From DAOUJI01 sp965237875 (GTDB taxonomy: Bacteria; Chloroflexota; Dehalococcoidia; Lucifugimonadales; JAGWBF01): a stretch of DNA of 64,000 bases. The notes under the pieces are model-generated. The model had not been told where the DNA came from, ran no database searches, and was given only the letters and a program-made list of their open reading frames with translations. Location: assembly GCA_965237875.1 (NCBI GenBank), contig CBDEGP010000002.1, positions 496,001 to 560,000 on the forward strand. Reading direction: 5' to 3'. A program made the translations under genes and the position numbers. Shown piece after piece: positions 32,261 to 40,655 of the stretch (the stretch's first letter is position 1; every line of letters begins with the position of its first letter).

Positions 32261-33544
32261 ATGCCGGCTTATGCCGCCATAGGCGGCCAGTGGGGGGATG
32301 AAGGCAAGGGGAAAATCGTGGACTACCTGGCCGAAAAGACCAGCTGTGTAGTCCGCTACGCCGGCGGCAACAACGCCGGACACACTGTCATCAACGACCA
32401 GGGGCATTTCAGTCTCCACCTGGTCCCCTCCGGTATATTCTGGCCCCATACCCGTTGCGTAATCGGAAACGGCGTCGTCGTGGACCCGGACGTTCTCATG
32501 GAAGAGACCGAGGGGCTGCAAGAAAGAGGTGTGGACACCAGCCGGCTTTACGTGGACGAGAGGGCGCACCTGATCATGCCCTACCACATCCTGCTGGACC
32601 GTCTGGAGGAGGAGTCCCGTGGTGAAGGGGCGCTGGGGACCACCGGACGAGGAGTGGGACCGGCCTACATGGACAAGACGGCCCGGTCCGGAATCCGAGC
32701 CGGGGACTTGCTGGACCTGGACTCTCTCAAGGCCCGTTTGAAGGGCATCCTGGACTGGAAAAACTCCCTGATTACCAAGGTGTACGAGGCGGACCCCGTC
32801 TCCTTCGGCGATGTCTACGCCAAATGCATCGAGTGGAAGGAGACGCTCAACCCGTACTTGACGCCTGCGGAGCACATAGTCCACGAGAGTCTGGGCAGGG
32901 GTGAAAAAGTTCTTCTGGAGGGCGCTCAAGGGACTCTTCTGGACTTGGACCACGGCACGTACCCCTACGTCACCTCGTCGTCCCCGTCCATCGGCGGCGC
33001 ATGCACCGGACTTGGCCTCAGTCCCAGGGAAATCGAGGGCATCTTGGGGGTGTTCAAGGCCTACTCGACTCGGGTGGGCAGCGGACCTCTGGTTGCCGAG
33101 ATGGACGAGGAGACGGCGTCTGTGCTCAGGGAGAAGGCCTGGGAGTATGGCGCAACCACCGGACGGGCCCGCCGCATCGGATGGTTCGACGCCGTGGCCG
33201 CCCGCTACAGCGCCAGAGTCAATGGGTTCACGTCGTTGATACTCACTCGGCTGGACGTGCTGGACGGCTATGAGTCTCTGAAGATATGCGTCGGATATGA
33301 GTTGGACGGAAAAGCTATAGACCACTTCCCGTCCTCGGCGGACATGCTGGCCCGGTGCATTCCCATCTACGAGGAGCTCTCCGGCTGGAGTGAACCCACT
33401 GCGAGCGCCACCGAGTTGTCACGCCTTCCATCCCAGGCGTTGGCCTACATCAGGCGGCTGGAAACGCTGATGGGTTGCGAGGTGCACCTCATCTCAACAG
33501 GCCCCGAGCGCTGGGAAACCATCCCCATAAAGCCCGTCCTCTAG
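32261..33544 (+). CDS. purA: Adenylosuccinate synthase
   Basis: 427 residues, ATG at 32261 with GGAGG four bases upstream. Signature elements are present: the GTP loop GGQWGDEGKGK, NNAGHTV with the catalytic His, GTTGRGVGPAYMDK, EGAQGTLLDLDHGTYPYVTSS over the IMP site, and the C-terminal RLDVLDG guanine-recognition region. It joins IMP and aspartate with GTP in the first committed step of AMP synthesis. Length is standard. It stands alone, convergent with dapA. Confidence 0.97.
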   Translation: MPAYAAIGGQWGDEGKGKIVDYLAEKTSCVVRYAGGNNAGHTVINDQGHFSLHLVPSGIFWPHTRCVIGNGVVVDPDVLMEETEGLQERGVDTSRLYVDERAHLIMPYHILLDRLEEESRGEGALGTTGRGVGPAYMDKTARSGIRAGDLLDLDSLKARLKGILDWKNSLITKVYEADPVSFGDVYAKCIEWKETLNPYLTPAEHIVHESLGRGEKVLLEGAQGTLLDLDHGTYPYVTSSSPSIGGACTGLGLSPREIEGILGVFKAYSTRVGSGPLVAEMDEETASVLREKAWEYGATTGRARRIGWFDAVAARYSARVNGFTSLILTRLDVLDGYESLKICVGYELDGKAIDHFPSSADMLARCIPIYEELSGWSEPTASATELSRLPSQALAYIRRLETLMGCEVHLISTGPERWETIPIKPVL

Positions 33545-33601
33545 CGGCCTTTCGCGTGCCTTGGCCTTAGGCCCCCCGGTGTGGCGACGAGTACGCTCGG
33601 C

Positions 33602-34495
33602 TTAAGCGACCGGCAGGTCTATGTGGTAGCGCTCCAGGACGGAGTCAATCTGGGCGGCTGAGGCGGCGTCGCAGGGCACCAGAGGCAGTCTGGGCATCCC
33701 CACGTTGAAACCGACCTTGTTAAGCGCGTACTTGAGAGGTATGGGGTTGGATACAACGAAAAGGACCTTGAAGATGGGATGCAGCCTGCGGTGCTCCGCG
33801 CCAGCCTTCTCCACGTCTCCCTCAAGCAGATAGCCCATCATCTGCTTGATCTGGCTTCCCACCAGATGGGACGCTACGCTCACCACGCCGTAGCCCCCCA
33901 TAGCCATCATGTAGAAGGTCTCGTTGTCGTTGCCGCTCCATACACGGAACCCGCCCTGGGAGCCGTCAATGATGCGGGCAATCTGGTCCATGTCCGAGCC
34001 CGCTTCCTTTACGCCCACGATGTTGTCCACGCGGCTGAGGCGGATGGTGGTGTCGTGGGTCATGTTCAGGCTCGTGCGGCTGGTCACGTTGTATAGAATG
34101 CAGGGAATGTTGACACTTTCCGCCACGGTCTTGAAGTGTTGGTAGAGTCCCTCTTGAGGGGGTTTGTTGTAGTAGGGGACCACCAGCAGCAGGGCGTCTG
34201 CGCCAGCGGCCTCGGCCTCGCGGCTAAGCTCGACGCTCTCGGCGGTGTTGTAGTTTCCCGTGCCGGCTATGACGGCTCCCCTCTCTCCTATGGCCTCCTT
34301 GACTTCAGAGAAAAGGCGCAGCTTCTCGTCCGTGGAGAGGGTTGGGGACTCTCCGGTGGTGCCGGACACCACCAGGCCGTCGGAGCCGGAGTCCAGGAGA
34401 GCGTTGGCAAGACGTTTGGCCTGGCCGTAGTCCACCTGTCCCGCCTCGTCGAAAGGCGTGGCCATCGCTGTGATTAGTCGGCCTATCTCTGCCAT
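33602..34495 (-). CDS. dapA: 4-hydroxy-tetrahydrodipicolinate synthase
   Basis: 297 residues from ATG at 34495, with AAGGAGG six bases upstream; an open extension to 34621 lacks similarity. It shows the DHDPS/NAL TIM-barrel set: GTTGESPTLS with T46, YNVTSRT with Y135, and Schiff-base lysine K163 in NIVGVKEAGSD. The enzyme condenses pyruvate with aspartate semialdehyde. Its substrate comes from asd, encoded upstream, and its product goes to dapB. A small protease gene is inserted between asd and dapA. Confidence 0.95.
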   Translation of the reverse strand: MAEIGRLITAMATPFDEAGQVDYGQAKRLANALLDSGSDGLVVSGTTGESPTLSTDEKLRLFSEVKEAIGERGAVIAGTGNYNTAESVELSREAEAAGADALLLVVPYYNKPPQEGLYQHFKTVAESVNIPCILYNVTSRTSLNMTHDTTIRLSRVDNIVGVKEAGSDMDQIARIIDGSQGGFRVWSGNDNETFYMMAMGGYGVVSVASHLVGSQIKQMMGYLLEGDVEKAGAEHRRLHPIFKVLFVVSNPIPLKYALNKVGFNVGMPRLPLVPCDAASAAQIDSVLERYHIDLPVA

Positions 34496-34602
34496 GTTGG
34501 ACCTCCTTTTCAGGCCAAGGCTTGGGCGCCGGAGGTGGGGGAGTGGGGAGTCATATTTTAACGCGCCTATATCGAAAGATAGCCCACGAGCGTAAGAGCT
34601 TT

Positions 34603-34962
34603 TTAGATGGGCCGAACGCACCGCTTTACCGGCGACAATCGCTGTGACATTGGGTCCACTGTGAGGCTAAGGATTTCCAGCGTTGTAGCTCCCAGCAAAC
34701 TCTCGACATCCAGACCAAAAATCACAGGGCACCATCCATCGCGCCCTTCCAAAATCATGCGAGCCGTTCCGACGCCATATTCAATATCGGCGCCGTCTGC
34801 GAGCTCGAATGTCTCATACCGTTGAGGTTGTATATGCAACCGGTTCAAGATTGAAGCCGGGACCATTGAATAAAGGGCGCCCGTGTCAACAAGAGCCTCT
34901 ATGGCCATAGGCTCGCTGCCGTCTATGTTCCCAACTTCAACTGTTACCGAAAACGTTCCCAC
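34603..34962 (-). CDS. Stand-alone retropepsin-like aspartic protease (paralogue)
   Basis: 119 residues from GTG at 34962. It carries ALVDTGALYSMVP, the same single DTG motif and spacing as the protein at 23460-23816, and then FELADGADIEYGVGTARM and SLLGATTLEILSLTVDP. Both share the frame MGxFxxxVEV at the N-terminus. The pair is too diverged to be a recent duplication. It lies between asd and dapA in the lysine block and is less G+C-rich than its neighbours, hinting at insertion. Function unknown; a soluble dimeric peptidase is the best guess. Confidence 0.78.
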   Translation of the reverse strand: MGTFSVTVEVGNIDGSEPMAIEALVDTGALYSMVPASILNRLHIQPQRYETFELADGADIEYGVGTARMILEGRDGWCPVIFGLDVESLLGATTLEILSLTVDPMSQRLSPVKRCVRPI

Positions 34963-35102
34963 TGCCCTGTCCGTTAGAATTTTGTCCTTTGAAAAGGCAT
35001 CTGATGAGCTCCATCACAATCGCCCGTTACATCGGACCGCTAAAGAGTGTACGTAAAGGGACTCTACACCATGAATATCAAGTTGGCAACTTGGCATCGA
35101 CG

Positions 35103-35186
35103 CCATTGTCACCCTCACCCCTTCGGCAGGCTCAGGGCAGGCTCCGACCCTCTCCCGTCGAGGCCGAGGGCGTGAAGGCCCGCACA
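35103..35186. repeat. Dispersed repeat (partial)
   Basis: TCACCCTCACCCCTTCGGCAGGCTCAGGG, read in pieces, and CTCTCCCGTCGAGGCCGAGGG match the inverse of modules at 32.0 kb. It lies beyond the 3' end of asd. Confidence 0.5.
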
Positions 35187-35202
35187 GATTGTGGGCCCGG
35201 GC

Positions 35203-36243
35203 CTAGGAGAAGCTGCCGGCCGTAGTGGGGATCAGGCAGCCGCGTTTGAGGACCTCTTCGGCAATCTGGAGGGCGTTCAAAGCCGCTCCCTTGCGCAGAT
35301 TGTCCGAAACCATCCACAACACCAGGCCGTTGGGGTGGGAGGCGTCTTTCCTGATACGGCCCACAAAGACATCGTCGGCGCCTGCGGCGTCCCAGGGCAT
35401 AGGGTATCCGCCGCTTTGGGGGTCGTCCACCACCCGGACTCCAGGCATTTCCGACAGGAGTTGCCGGGCGTCGTCGGGAGAGATGGGGTCGTCGAACTCC
35501 ACGTGCACTGCGGCGCTGTGGGAGATGTAGACCGGGACCCGTACGCACGTAGCAGATACGGCCATGTCCGGCTTGTGCATGATCTTACGGGTCTCGTTGA
35601 TCATCTTGGTCTCTTCTCTGGTGTAACCGTCCTCTCCGAACGAATCTATGCGCGGGATGACGTTGAAGGCTATCTGGTGCGGCTGGGCCTTGGGAGTCGC
35701 CTCGCCCCCGTCCAGAAGAGTGCGGGTCTGCTCTCGGAGTTCGTCCATCGCGGCGCCGCCGGCGCCGGAAACCGACTGGTACGTGTCTGCCACGACCCGC
35801 CGGATAGGACTGGCCCTGTTCAAAGGATGGACAGCCATTACCAGGGGAGTTGTGGAACAGTTTGGGATGGAGATAATCCCCCGGTGCTGCTCTACGTCCT
35901 CGCCGTTGACCTCGGGGACCACCAACGGCACGTCGGGGTTCATGCGAAAGTATGAACTGTCGTCGATGACCAGCGCGCCCCTTTGTGCAGCGATGGGTCC
36001 GAGTTCGCCGCTCAGCGCGGTGGACGCGGATATGAAGGCGATGTCCACTCCGTCGAAGCTCTCAGGGGCGGCCTCCTCCACAACCAACTCTTCTCCGCGG
36101 ACCTTGATGCGCTTTCCGGCGGACCTATGAGAAGCGCATAGCTTAATGTCTCTCAGGGGAAAGTCTCTGGTTTCCAGGATGTTGAGGAACTCGCGTCCGA
36201 CGGCGCCGGTGGCGCCGACTACGGCGATGCTTACGGGTTTCAT
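35203..36243 (-). CDS. asd: Aspartate-semialdehyde dehydrogenase
   Basis: 346 residues, ATG at 36243. NADP-binding GATGAVGREFL (10-20), catalytic cysteine C129 in IPNCSTTPLV, and the acid-base histidine in PVYISHSAAVHVEF identify the enzyme. It reduces aspartyl phosphate to the semialdehyde that feeds lysine (DapA, DapB in the same block), threonine and methionine. It starts 15 bases after dapB ends. Length is normal for the bacterial USG-1-like/Asd2 branch. Confidence 0.95.
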   Translation of the reverse strand: MKPVSIAVVGATGAVGREFLNILETRDFPLRDIKLCASHRSAGKRIKVRGEELVVEEAAPESFDGVDIAFISASTALSGELGPIAAQRGALVIDDSSYFRMNPDVPLVVPEVNGEDVEQHRGIISIPNCSTTPLVMAVHPLNRASPIRRVVADTYQSVSGAGGAAMDELREQTRTLLDGGEATPKAQPHQIAFNVIPRIDSFGEDGYTREETKMINETRKIMHKPDMAVSATCVRVPVYISHSAAVHVEFDDPISPDDARQLLSEMPGVRVVDDPQSGGYPMPWDAAGADDVFVGRIRKDASHPNGLVLWMVSDNLRKGAALNALQIAEEVLKRGCLIPTTAGSFS

Positions 36244-36258
36244 GGTCCTACTCAGCCG

Positions 36259-37050
36259 TCAAAGGCCCAGAATCTTATCCAAGCCTACCACAAGGCCTTT
36301 CAGGTTCACAACTTCCCGGATGGCCCGCATAACTCCCGGCATGTAGCAGTCCCGTCCCAATACGTCGTGGCGCAGGGATACGGTTTGCCCAGCCGTGCCA
36401 AAGACGACCTCGTGATGGGCGCTCCGTCCCGCCATTCTCATGCTGTGTACGCTGACGCCGTTGTGATTGCCGCCCCGGGTCCCGTCCAAAGTCTGCTTTT
36501 CCGGGTCGTTGTGCTCGAACTGTTTGTCTCCGGCGATGGACCGGGCAATGGCCAGGGCCGTTCCGGACGGGGAGTCGATTTTCGCCTCGTGGTGGGCTTC
36601 GATGATCTCGGCGTACTCGAAGTAGGGCGCCGCCTGTTTGGCCAGGTGCATAAGCAGCACGGCCCCGAGAGCAAAGTTGGGGGCTACGAATATCCCTACG
36701 CCGTTCTCGTTTCCCATCTGGTCCAACTGCTCCAGGGTGGCGTCGCTCAGGCCGGTGGTCCCGATGACCATGTGGACTCCGGCCACCGTGGCTGCTCGCG
36801 CCGAGGCGGGCACTGCGTCGGACGTGGTGAAGTCCACCACCGTCTGGGGGCCGGTCGCCTCGATTGCCTGGCTGAGGTCGTTTGACAGCAGTATGGAACC
36901 TGAGCCGTCCGGGAGGGCCAGAGAGTCACGGTCGGCGCGGGGATCAATTCCGGCCACAGGCAGCATGTCCGGCTCTTTGCAGAGGGCCGAGACCACCTCC
37001 GACCCCATCTTTCCCAGCGCCCCGTTTATCGCAACTTTGATGGAAGCCAT
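36259..37050 (-). CDS. dapB: 4-hydroxy-tetrahydrodipicolinate reductase
   Basis: 263 residues, ATG at 37050 with GGGGAGG upstream. NAD(P)-binding NGALGKMG (9-16), GTTG (97-100), and the substrate motif EAHHEAKIDSPSGTA with H153, H154 and K157 define DapB. It follows pnp by 84 bases and is followed by asd, so the diaminopimelate genes appear to be read from or after the rpsO-pnp unit. No lysine riboswitch is visible before it. Confidence 0.95.
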   Translation of the reverse strand: MASIKVAINGALGKMGSEVVSALCKEPDMLPVAGIDPRADRDSLALPDGSGSILLSNDLSQAIEATGPQTVVDFTTSDAVPASARAATVAGVHMVIGTTGLSDATLEQLDQMGNENGVGIFVAPNFALGAVLLMHLAKQAAPYFEYAEIIEAHHEAKIDSPSGTALAIARSIAGDKQFEHNDPEKQTLDGTRGGNHNGVSVHSMRMAGRSAHHEVVFGTAGQTVSLRHDVLGRDCYMPGVMRAIREVVNLKGLVVGLDKILGL

Positions 37051-37134
37051 CTGAGCCTCCCCACACAGAGTTGAAAGTCGGCGGTTGTAAGTGGCGCCCT
37101 AAAACGCTCGGTCGAGCAGCATTAGGCCGATTGC

Positions 37135-39420
37135 TTATCGTTGGACCCCTGGACCGTTTCCCTGGCGGCCTGGGCCTCCTCCCGGTCTGCCGCCGCCGAA
37201 CCCTCCGCGTCTGGGTCCTCCGCCAGGTCCACCAGGTCCACCAGGTCCAGGCCTCCCTCTGCCGGGAGCGCCTCTTGATCCAAAGCCTGGGCCGCCTGGC
37301 CGAGGTCCGGGTGGGCGAGGTCCCCTTAGAGAAGGTTCCCGCGACTCCCGTGGAGTTGCATCGCCGAACAGGGCCCGCCTGGAGAGGTTTATCCGGCCCA
37401 TGTGGTCTATCTCCTGCACCATCACGGTGACCTCGTCCCCGATGTTGAATTCCTCGTCGGTGTCGGCCATGTCGTCCGTGCGGATGAGGCCGTCTTTAGC
37501 TGGAGTGAGCTCTACGAACACGCCGAAGCTGGCGGTGCGTGACACCTTTCCGGTGAATATGTCGCCCACGGTTATCTCCCGGGTCATGCCTTCAATGCGG
37601 TCCCTCGCCCTCTCGAGGGTGTCCTGGTTTGACCCGCCGATGGTCACCGCGCCGGTGTCCTGCGTGTCTATCGTGACTCCCAACTCCTCCTGAATTCCGC
37701 GGATGGTCTTGCCGCCGGGACCGATCAGGGTCCCGATCTTGTCCACTGGTATCATCAATCGGAGCATCTTGGGGGCATACTGGCTGAGGGTCTCTCTTGG
37801 AGTGGATATTGCCTCGACCATCTTGTCGAGTATGAACAAACGGGCTTCCTTGGCCTGGGCCAAGGCGTCCTTTAGAATCTCATGGGTTAGACCTTTTACT
37901 TTGATGTCCATTTGCAGGGCGTTGATGCCTTCCGAGGTCCCGGCCACCTTGAAGTCCATGTCTCCCAGGTGGTCTTCCATGCCTTGGATATCGGTCAAGA
38001 CGGAGTATTTTTCACCCTCCCCCTTGATCAGCCCCATGGCTACACCCGCTACGGGTCTCTCTATGGGAACGCCGGCGTCCATCAGCGCTAGGGTGGAGCC
38101 GCAAACGCTGGCCATGGACGTCGACCCGTTGGAGCTGAGGACCTCGGAGACCAGGCGTATGGTGTAGGGAAACTCCTCTTCGCTCGGGATCATCACCTCA
38201 ACGGCGCGTTCGGCCAGCGCCCCGTGGCCTATCTCTCTTCGGCCCGGCGAACCCACCCGTTTGACCTCGCCGGTGGAGTAGGGAGTGAAGTTGTAGTGGT
38301 GCATGTAGCGTTTGAACTCGTCGGGGCTCAGAGTGTCCAGCATCTGCCTCATGCCGACGCCGGCCAGAGTGGCCACCGTGAGCACCTGGGTCTGCCCCCG
38401 CTTGAACAGGCCCGTGCCGTGGGTGCGCGGCAGAACCCCCACCTCGCAGCTGATGGGCCGGATGTCCTTGAGTCCCCGGCCGTCGGGGCGTTGGCCACGG
38501 TCCAGTATTCGGGAGCGCACCTGGTCTTTGAGTATGGAATCGAAGGCTCCGGAGATTTCATCTGCGGCGTAGTCGTCCTGGAGTCTCTCTTTAACTTCAG
38601 TTTCCAGGTCGTTCTGGCCGTTCTCCATTTGGGCCTTGTCGCTTCCCGAGTCCAGGATTTGACCCAGCCTGCCGTTCAGAATGGTGTTGATGGCTGACAT
38701 CAGGTCATCGTTGGACGTTTTGGGCGTAACCTGCATCTTGGGGACCCCGGCTTTAGAAGTCAACTCGTCGATCATGTCCACGATCAACACGTTTGCTTCC
38801 TGGGCTTTCTGGATGGCGGTAAGGACCTCTTCTTCGGAGACTTCCTTCGATCCTGACTCCACCATCATGATGGCGTCTCTCGTGCCTGCGACTATGGCGT
38901 TAAGCCTGGCGCCGGTCAGGTCCTCGTAGGTGGGGTTGATGACATAGCCGCCGTTCACCATGGCCACCCGGCTGGCGCCGATGGGCCCGTCAAAGGGGGC
39001 ATGGGATATGGACAGCGCAGCGGACGCCCCGATTATCCCCAGAATCTCAGGCGGGTTCTCCTGGTCCACCGACAGGATGGTCAGGATGACCTGGACCTCG
39101 TTGTAGAAACCTTTTGGAAAAAGCGGCCTGATGGGACGGTCTGCCAAACGGCCATAGAGTATAGCTTCCGTGGAGGGGCGTCCCTCCCGGCGGAAGAAGC
39201 TGCCGGGGATCTTCCCTCTGGCGTAGAGCCTCTCCTCGTAGTCCACCGTCAGAGGAAGGAAGTCTATGTTGGGTCTGGGAGATTGGGACAATACGGCTGT
39301 CGCCAGCACGATGGTGTCCCCACACCTGACGGTGACTGCGCCGCTGGCCTGCTCGGCCAACTTGCCGGTTTCCAGGGTTATTTGCTTGCCGTTGATGTCG
39401 CGTTGTACGGAATATTGCAT
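37135..39420 (-). CDS. pnp: Polynucleotide phosphorylase with Gly/Arg-rich tail
   Basis: 761 residues from ATG at 39420. Two RNase PH-like domains are evident (SFFRREGRPSTEAILYGRLADRPIRP in the first, the EIGHGALAERAVE and LSSNGSTSMASVCGSTLALMDAGVP segments in the second), then KH (IGPGGKTIRGIQEE) and S1 (GDIFTGKVSRTASFGVFVEL) domains. About 75 C-terminal residues after S1 are low complexity, rich in Gly, Pro and Arg (RPGGPGFGSRGAPGRG type). PNPase degrades RNA 3' to 5' with phosphate. No strong Shine-Dalgarno is visible. It lies downstream of rpsO, the classic order. Confidence 0.97.
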   Translation of the reverse strand: MQYSVQRDINGKQITLETGKLAEQASGAVTVRCGDTIVLATAVLSQSPRPNIDFLPLTVDYEERLYARGKIPGSFFRREGRPSTEAILYGRLADRPIRPLFPKGFYNEVQVILTILSVDQENPPEILGIIGASAALSISHAPFDGPIGASRVAMVNGGYVINPTYEDLTGARLNAIVAGTRDAIMMVESGSKEVSEEEVLTAIQKAQEANVLIVDMIDELTSKAGVPKMQVTPKTSNDDLMSAINTILNGRLGQILDSGSDKAQMENGQNDLETEVKERLQDDYAADEISGAFDSILKDQVRSRILDRGQRPDGRGLKDIRPISCEVGVLPRTHGTGLFKRGQTQVLTVATLAGVGMRQMLDTLSPDEFKRYMHHYNFTPYSTGEVKRVGSPGRREIGHGALAERAVEVMIPSEEEFPYTIRLVSEVLSSNGSTSMASVCGSTLALMDAGVPIERPVAGVAMGLIKGEGEKYSVLTDIQGMEDHLGDMDFKVAGTSEGINALQMDIKVKGLTHEILKDALAQAKEARLFILDKMVEAISTPRETLSQYAPKMLRLMIPVDKIGTLIGPGGKTIRGIQEELGVTIDTQDTGAVTIGGSNQDTLERARDRIEGMTREITVGDIFTGKVSRTASFGVFVELTPAKDGLIRTDDMADTDEEFNIGDEVTVMVQEIDHMGRINLSRRALFGDATPRESREPSLRGPRPPGPRPGGPGFGSRGAPGRGRPGPGGPGGPGGGPRRGGFGGGRPGGGPGRQGNGPGVQR

Positions 39421-39473
39421 AGCGAAAATGTCAATGCCTCACATTACGAATGATTGAGAAGGAAAACGAAAAA

Positions 39474-39493
39474 GGCCCCGAAATTTCGGGGCC
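39474..39493 (-). terminator. rpsO terminator, rpsO-pnp junction
   Basis: A 20-base perfect palindrome (GGCCCCGAAA and its complement) followed on the minus strand by TTTTTCGTTTT. It lies 5 bases after the rpsO stop and 53 bases before pnp. Confidence 0.85.
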
Positions 39494-39498
39494 GTAGA

Positions 39499-39765
39499 CT
39501 AACGGCGAAGACCCAAACGGGTTATCAGGGAGCGATACCTTGCCACGTCTTCTCGCGTCAGGTAATCAAGGAGACTGCGCCGTTGTCCGACCAGCTTCAA
39601 CAGCCCGATGCGAGAGTGTACGTCCTTGTGGTGGACTCTCAGGTGGCCGGTGAGTTCCTTGATCCGCTCGGTGAGGAGAGCTACTTGAACTTCGGTTGAG
39701 CCGGTGTCTCCGTCCTTTAGTTGGTACTCTCTTATTATCTGGGACTTTGTCTCCCCGTCTATCAT
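39499..39765 (-). CDS. rpsO: Ribosomal protein S15
   Basis: 88 residues from ATG at 39765, preceded by AGAAGGG. S15 features: GSTEVQVALLTERIKELTGHL, the H-K-D-HSR rRNA contact (RVHHKDVHSRIGLLKLVGQRR), and the end LDYLTREDVARYRSLITRLGLRR. It binds 16S rRNA at the h20-h22 junction. It heads the leftward block rpsO-pnp-dapB-asd-dapA, with a good promoter about 45 bases upstream. Confidence 0.96.
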   Translation of the reverse strand: MIDGETKSQIIREYQLKDGDTGSTEVQVALLTERIKELTGHLRVHHKDVHSRIGLLKLVGQRRSLLDYLTREDVARYRSLITRLGLRR

Positions 39766-39808
39766 ACCCTTCTTTTCCGGACCTTTTCCTTTTCTTTCTA
39801 CGAGGGAG

Positions 39809-39837
39809 ATTATAGCACAAGCGCCGGACGCCGCCAA
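39809..39837 (-). promoter_or_regulatory. Sigma70-type promoter for rpsO-pnp
   Basis: Minus strand TTGGCG (39832-39837), 17-base spacer and TATAAT (39809-39814). Confidence 0.7.
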
Positions 39838-39909
39838 GCGGCAGGAGGTCCTGGCTTTTTGGTTCGTTTGGTTATAACGTAATTACGTGATTTGGCTTGG
39901 TGCCTCGAC

Positions 39910-40599
39910 TCAATCACAAGGTAACAAATCTGCGAGGGTTGTTTTTTTCGGTGCTCTTGGGAGCTTGAAAGGGGATGAAATCAAAGGTTCATCCCATAGA
40001 AAGCTGTATTCTGGATTTCCAACGAGTAATGCAGGTCTGCGTCCAAACCTATCAGGATAGCTTATATCTTTGTGCCAATTTCGGGATTCGCAATGGACAT
40101 GCTTTTCGCAAGGTTCCAAGTAGCACTCGTGAAGATAGGGGTCGCCCGACTTGTCCTTTGGTTGATAGATATCTCCAAACCTATCCAAGTGAGCCGCCTT
40201 CGCAATCTTTGCTTCTTCTGCAATAGAGTTAGAGGACCAAAATTCACTGTGAGATTCGAAGGCTTGTGAAACCATCATTAGGTAGAAGAGCTTGTTTTTC
40301 CCCAGGTGCGTGTAACTTGTAAACCCTGCAATCCACACTCCTTCCCAATGCTCTGGATCCCTATATGTCCGCATCAAGTGTTTGCAGGAACACAGCGTGA
40401 CCAAATCCCCCTGAAAATTAGGACCGCTGCCTGTTTGGAATAAGCGACCGTCACGATATTCAACTGTAGCGACAACGTAAGAATACACGGTGGCTTGCCG
40501 GAACGGAGCAATCCTCTCCAACAAAGTTTTATGCGGTAGGTTGAGATTCTCTGCCAGTCTTCCAGGACGCGGCACAACCTGATAGGTGTTGTCGTCCAC
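39910..40599 (-). CDS. Nmad2-like (nucleotide-modification-associated) protein
   Basis: 229 residues from GTG at 40599. The order YSYVV...FQGDLVTLCSCKHLMR...WIAGFTSY...LFYLMMVSQAFESHSEFW, a DRFGDIYQPK segment, conserved His/Cys residues, then ALLVGNPEYSFLWDEPLI resembles the Nmad2 domain (nucleotide modification associated domain 2), found with phage and mobile DNA-modification genes. Recognition is by motif memory and is moderate. Two 60-base samples in the gene count about 40-42% G+C, far below the neighbours, supporting recent acquisition. No other modification gene is adjacent. Confidence 0.55.
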   Translation of the reverse strand: MDDNTYQVVPRPGRLAENLNLPHKTLLERIAPFRQATVYSYVVATVEYRDGRLFQTGSGPNFQGDLVTLCSCKHLMRTYRDPEHWEGVWIAGFTSYTHLGKNKLFYLMMVSQAFESHSEFWSSNSIAEEAKIAKAAHLDRFGDIYQPKDKSGDPYLHECYLEPCEKHVHCESRNWHKDISYPDRFGRRPALLVGNPEYSFLWDEPLISSPFKLPRAPKKTTLADLLPCD

Positions 40600-40655
40600 T
40601 ATCTCAACTCTGAGTGCGGCTCTTGAGAAGATCGTTTACTGACCCTTGGGAGTGC

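Noticed and set aside
31988..33325. A 445-codon minus-strand frame across purA and the repeats
   Set aside because: Antisense to purA, whose motifs are unambiguous.
37051..37134. Gap before dapB checked for a lysine riboswitch
   Set aside because: Only 84 bases, without the helices or length a lysine riboswitch needs.
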